A stretch of 64,000 nt of DNA, from positions 620,001 to 684,000 of the forward strand of contig NZ_JANFPI010000002.1 of NCBI RefSeq assembly GCF_026552795.1, read 5' to 3'. The translations under genes were made by a program, and so were the position numbers. Of this stretch, positions 63,478 to 64,000 are shown in pieces. Every line of letters begins with the position of its first letter. Position 1 is the first letter of the stretch. The stretch is from Ectorhizobium quercum (GTDB lineage Bacteria; Pseudomonadota; Alphaproteobacteria; Rhizobiales; Rhizobiaceae). The notes under the pieces are model-generated. The model was not told the origin of the DNA and did not search any database. It worked only from the letters and a program-made list of their open reading frames with translations.

Positions 63478-64000
63478 CGCATGCTCCCGTCGCGGCTTCA
63501 CCCGAAGCCGCAAAGGACACGGTGACAGGGGCGGCGGCCGTCCCTGTCATCGAGATTACCGGTGTCACCAAGCGCTTCCGCGACAAGGGCGGGCGCGAGG
63601 TCCATGCGCTCGGTCCCGTCGACCTCAGGATCCGCTCCGGCGAGTTCGTTTCCGTGGTCGGCCCTTCCGGCTGCGGCAAATCCACCCTTCTGCGGCTGAT
63701 CGCCGGGCTGGACGAGGCAAGCGAAGGCACGCTTCTGCGCTACGGAACGCCGCTCGACAGCCCTTCCTACGAAGTCGGCATCATCTTTCAGGAACATGTG
63801 CTCTTCCCCTGGGCGACCATCCTGCAAAACGTGATGCTGCCCGCCGACATTCTCAACCTGCCGCGCGGGGCCGCCGAAAAGCGCGCCTGGCGGCTGCTGG
63901 AGATGACCGGCCTCAAGGATTTCGCCCATCTGCGTCCGCAAATGCTGTCCGGCGGCATGAAGCAGCGCGCCGCGTTCTGCCGCGCCATGCTGGCCGATCC
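63474..64000 (+). CDS. ABC transporter ATP-binding protein (SsuB/TauB-type), 3' end cut by window
   Basis: The first 175 codons of an importer ATPase. Walker A GPSGCGKST lies at about residues 63-71, the Q-loop Gln is in GIIFQEHVLFPW, and the signature LSGGMKQRAAFCRAM is reached just before the window ends; Walker B is outside. It carries an N-terminal extension of about 25 residues rich in Ala. ATG 63474 overlaps the binding-protein stop by 4 bp. A permease gene is expected to the right. Confidence 0.92.
   Translation, partial: MTHAPVAASPEAAKDTVTGAAAVPVIEITGVTKRFRDKGGREVHALGPVDLRIRSGEFVSVVGPSGCGKSTLLRLIAGLDEASEGTLLRYGTPLDSPSYEVGIIFQEHVLFPWATILQNVMLPADILNLPRGAAEKRAWRLLEMTGLKDFAHLRPQMLSGGMKQRAAFCRAMLAD

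Overview
This 64 kb window is GC-rich DNA from an alphaproteobacterium, most likely a Rhizobiaceae-type member of the Hyphomicrobiales. The basis is gene content (several ABC and TRAP uptake operons, RpiR/GntR/TetR/LysR regulators next to catabolic genes, an inositol-type cluster, a GGDEF-EAL protein, and a chemoreceptor ending in a CheR-docking pentapeptide) together with two short intergenic repeats of the kind common in rhizobia. I see no rRNA, tRNA, insertion sequence, phage or CRISPR. Nearly every operon is for uptake and catabolism of small molecules, so this looks like a metabolic accessory region of a chromosome, chromid or megaplasmid. Genus-level assignment is not possible from the sequence alone.

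Layout. 0-7 kb: a truncated LivK-type binding protein divergent from a LysR regulator, a CHASE-PAS-GGDEF-EAL protein, and a DEAD-box helicase. 7-13 kb: a polyamine-type ABC transporter whose last gene is a P1-family (DmpA-like) peptidase, divergent from an RpiR regulator. 13-22 kb: a mixed set holding a dienelactone hydrolase, a P1B metal ATPase with YHS domain, a DUF1194 protein, a methyltransferase, an MFS exporter, an SDR, an AraC regulator and a PEBP protein. 22-25 kb: an IlvD/Edd dehydratase divergent from a GntR regulator, with near-identical AT-rich palindromes on both sides of the regulator. 25-37 kb: one long operon running hyuA-hyuB-TRAP(P,Q,M)-hyuA-hyuB-SDR, divergent from a TetR regulator with a good operator. 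37-41 kb: a chemoreceptor and a Tat-exported SMP-30 lactonase. 41-58.7 kb: a cyclitol (inositol-like) island. 58.8-64 kb: an operon of NicC-like monooxygenase, PuuE-like deacetylase and M20 amidohydrolase, divergent from an NMT1-type ABC transporter cut by the window end.

The most interesting system is the cyclitol island. It carries IolG, IolE and IolD, which would convert an inositol to 5-deoxyglucuronate, but none of IolB, IolC, IolJ or IolA lies in the window. In their place are an aldehyde dehydrogenase, an HpcH/HpaI class II aldolase and a D-2-hydroxyacid dehydrogenase, plus three further Gfo/Idh/MocA dehydrogenases, a second IolE-like TIM barrel, an SDR, an RbsABC-type ABC transporter and an RpiR regulator. 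Four intergenic regions of the island carry the motif GCAA-N6-TTGC in AT-rich context, which I propose as the operator of that RpiR protein. A possible non-phosphorylative inositol route and a rhizopine-like route are set out as testable inferences.
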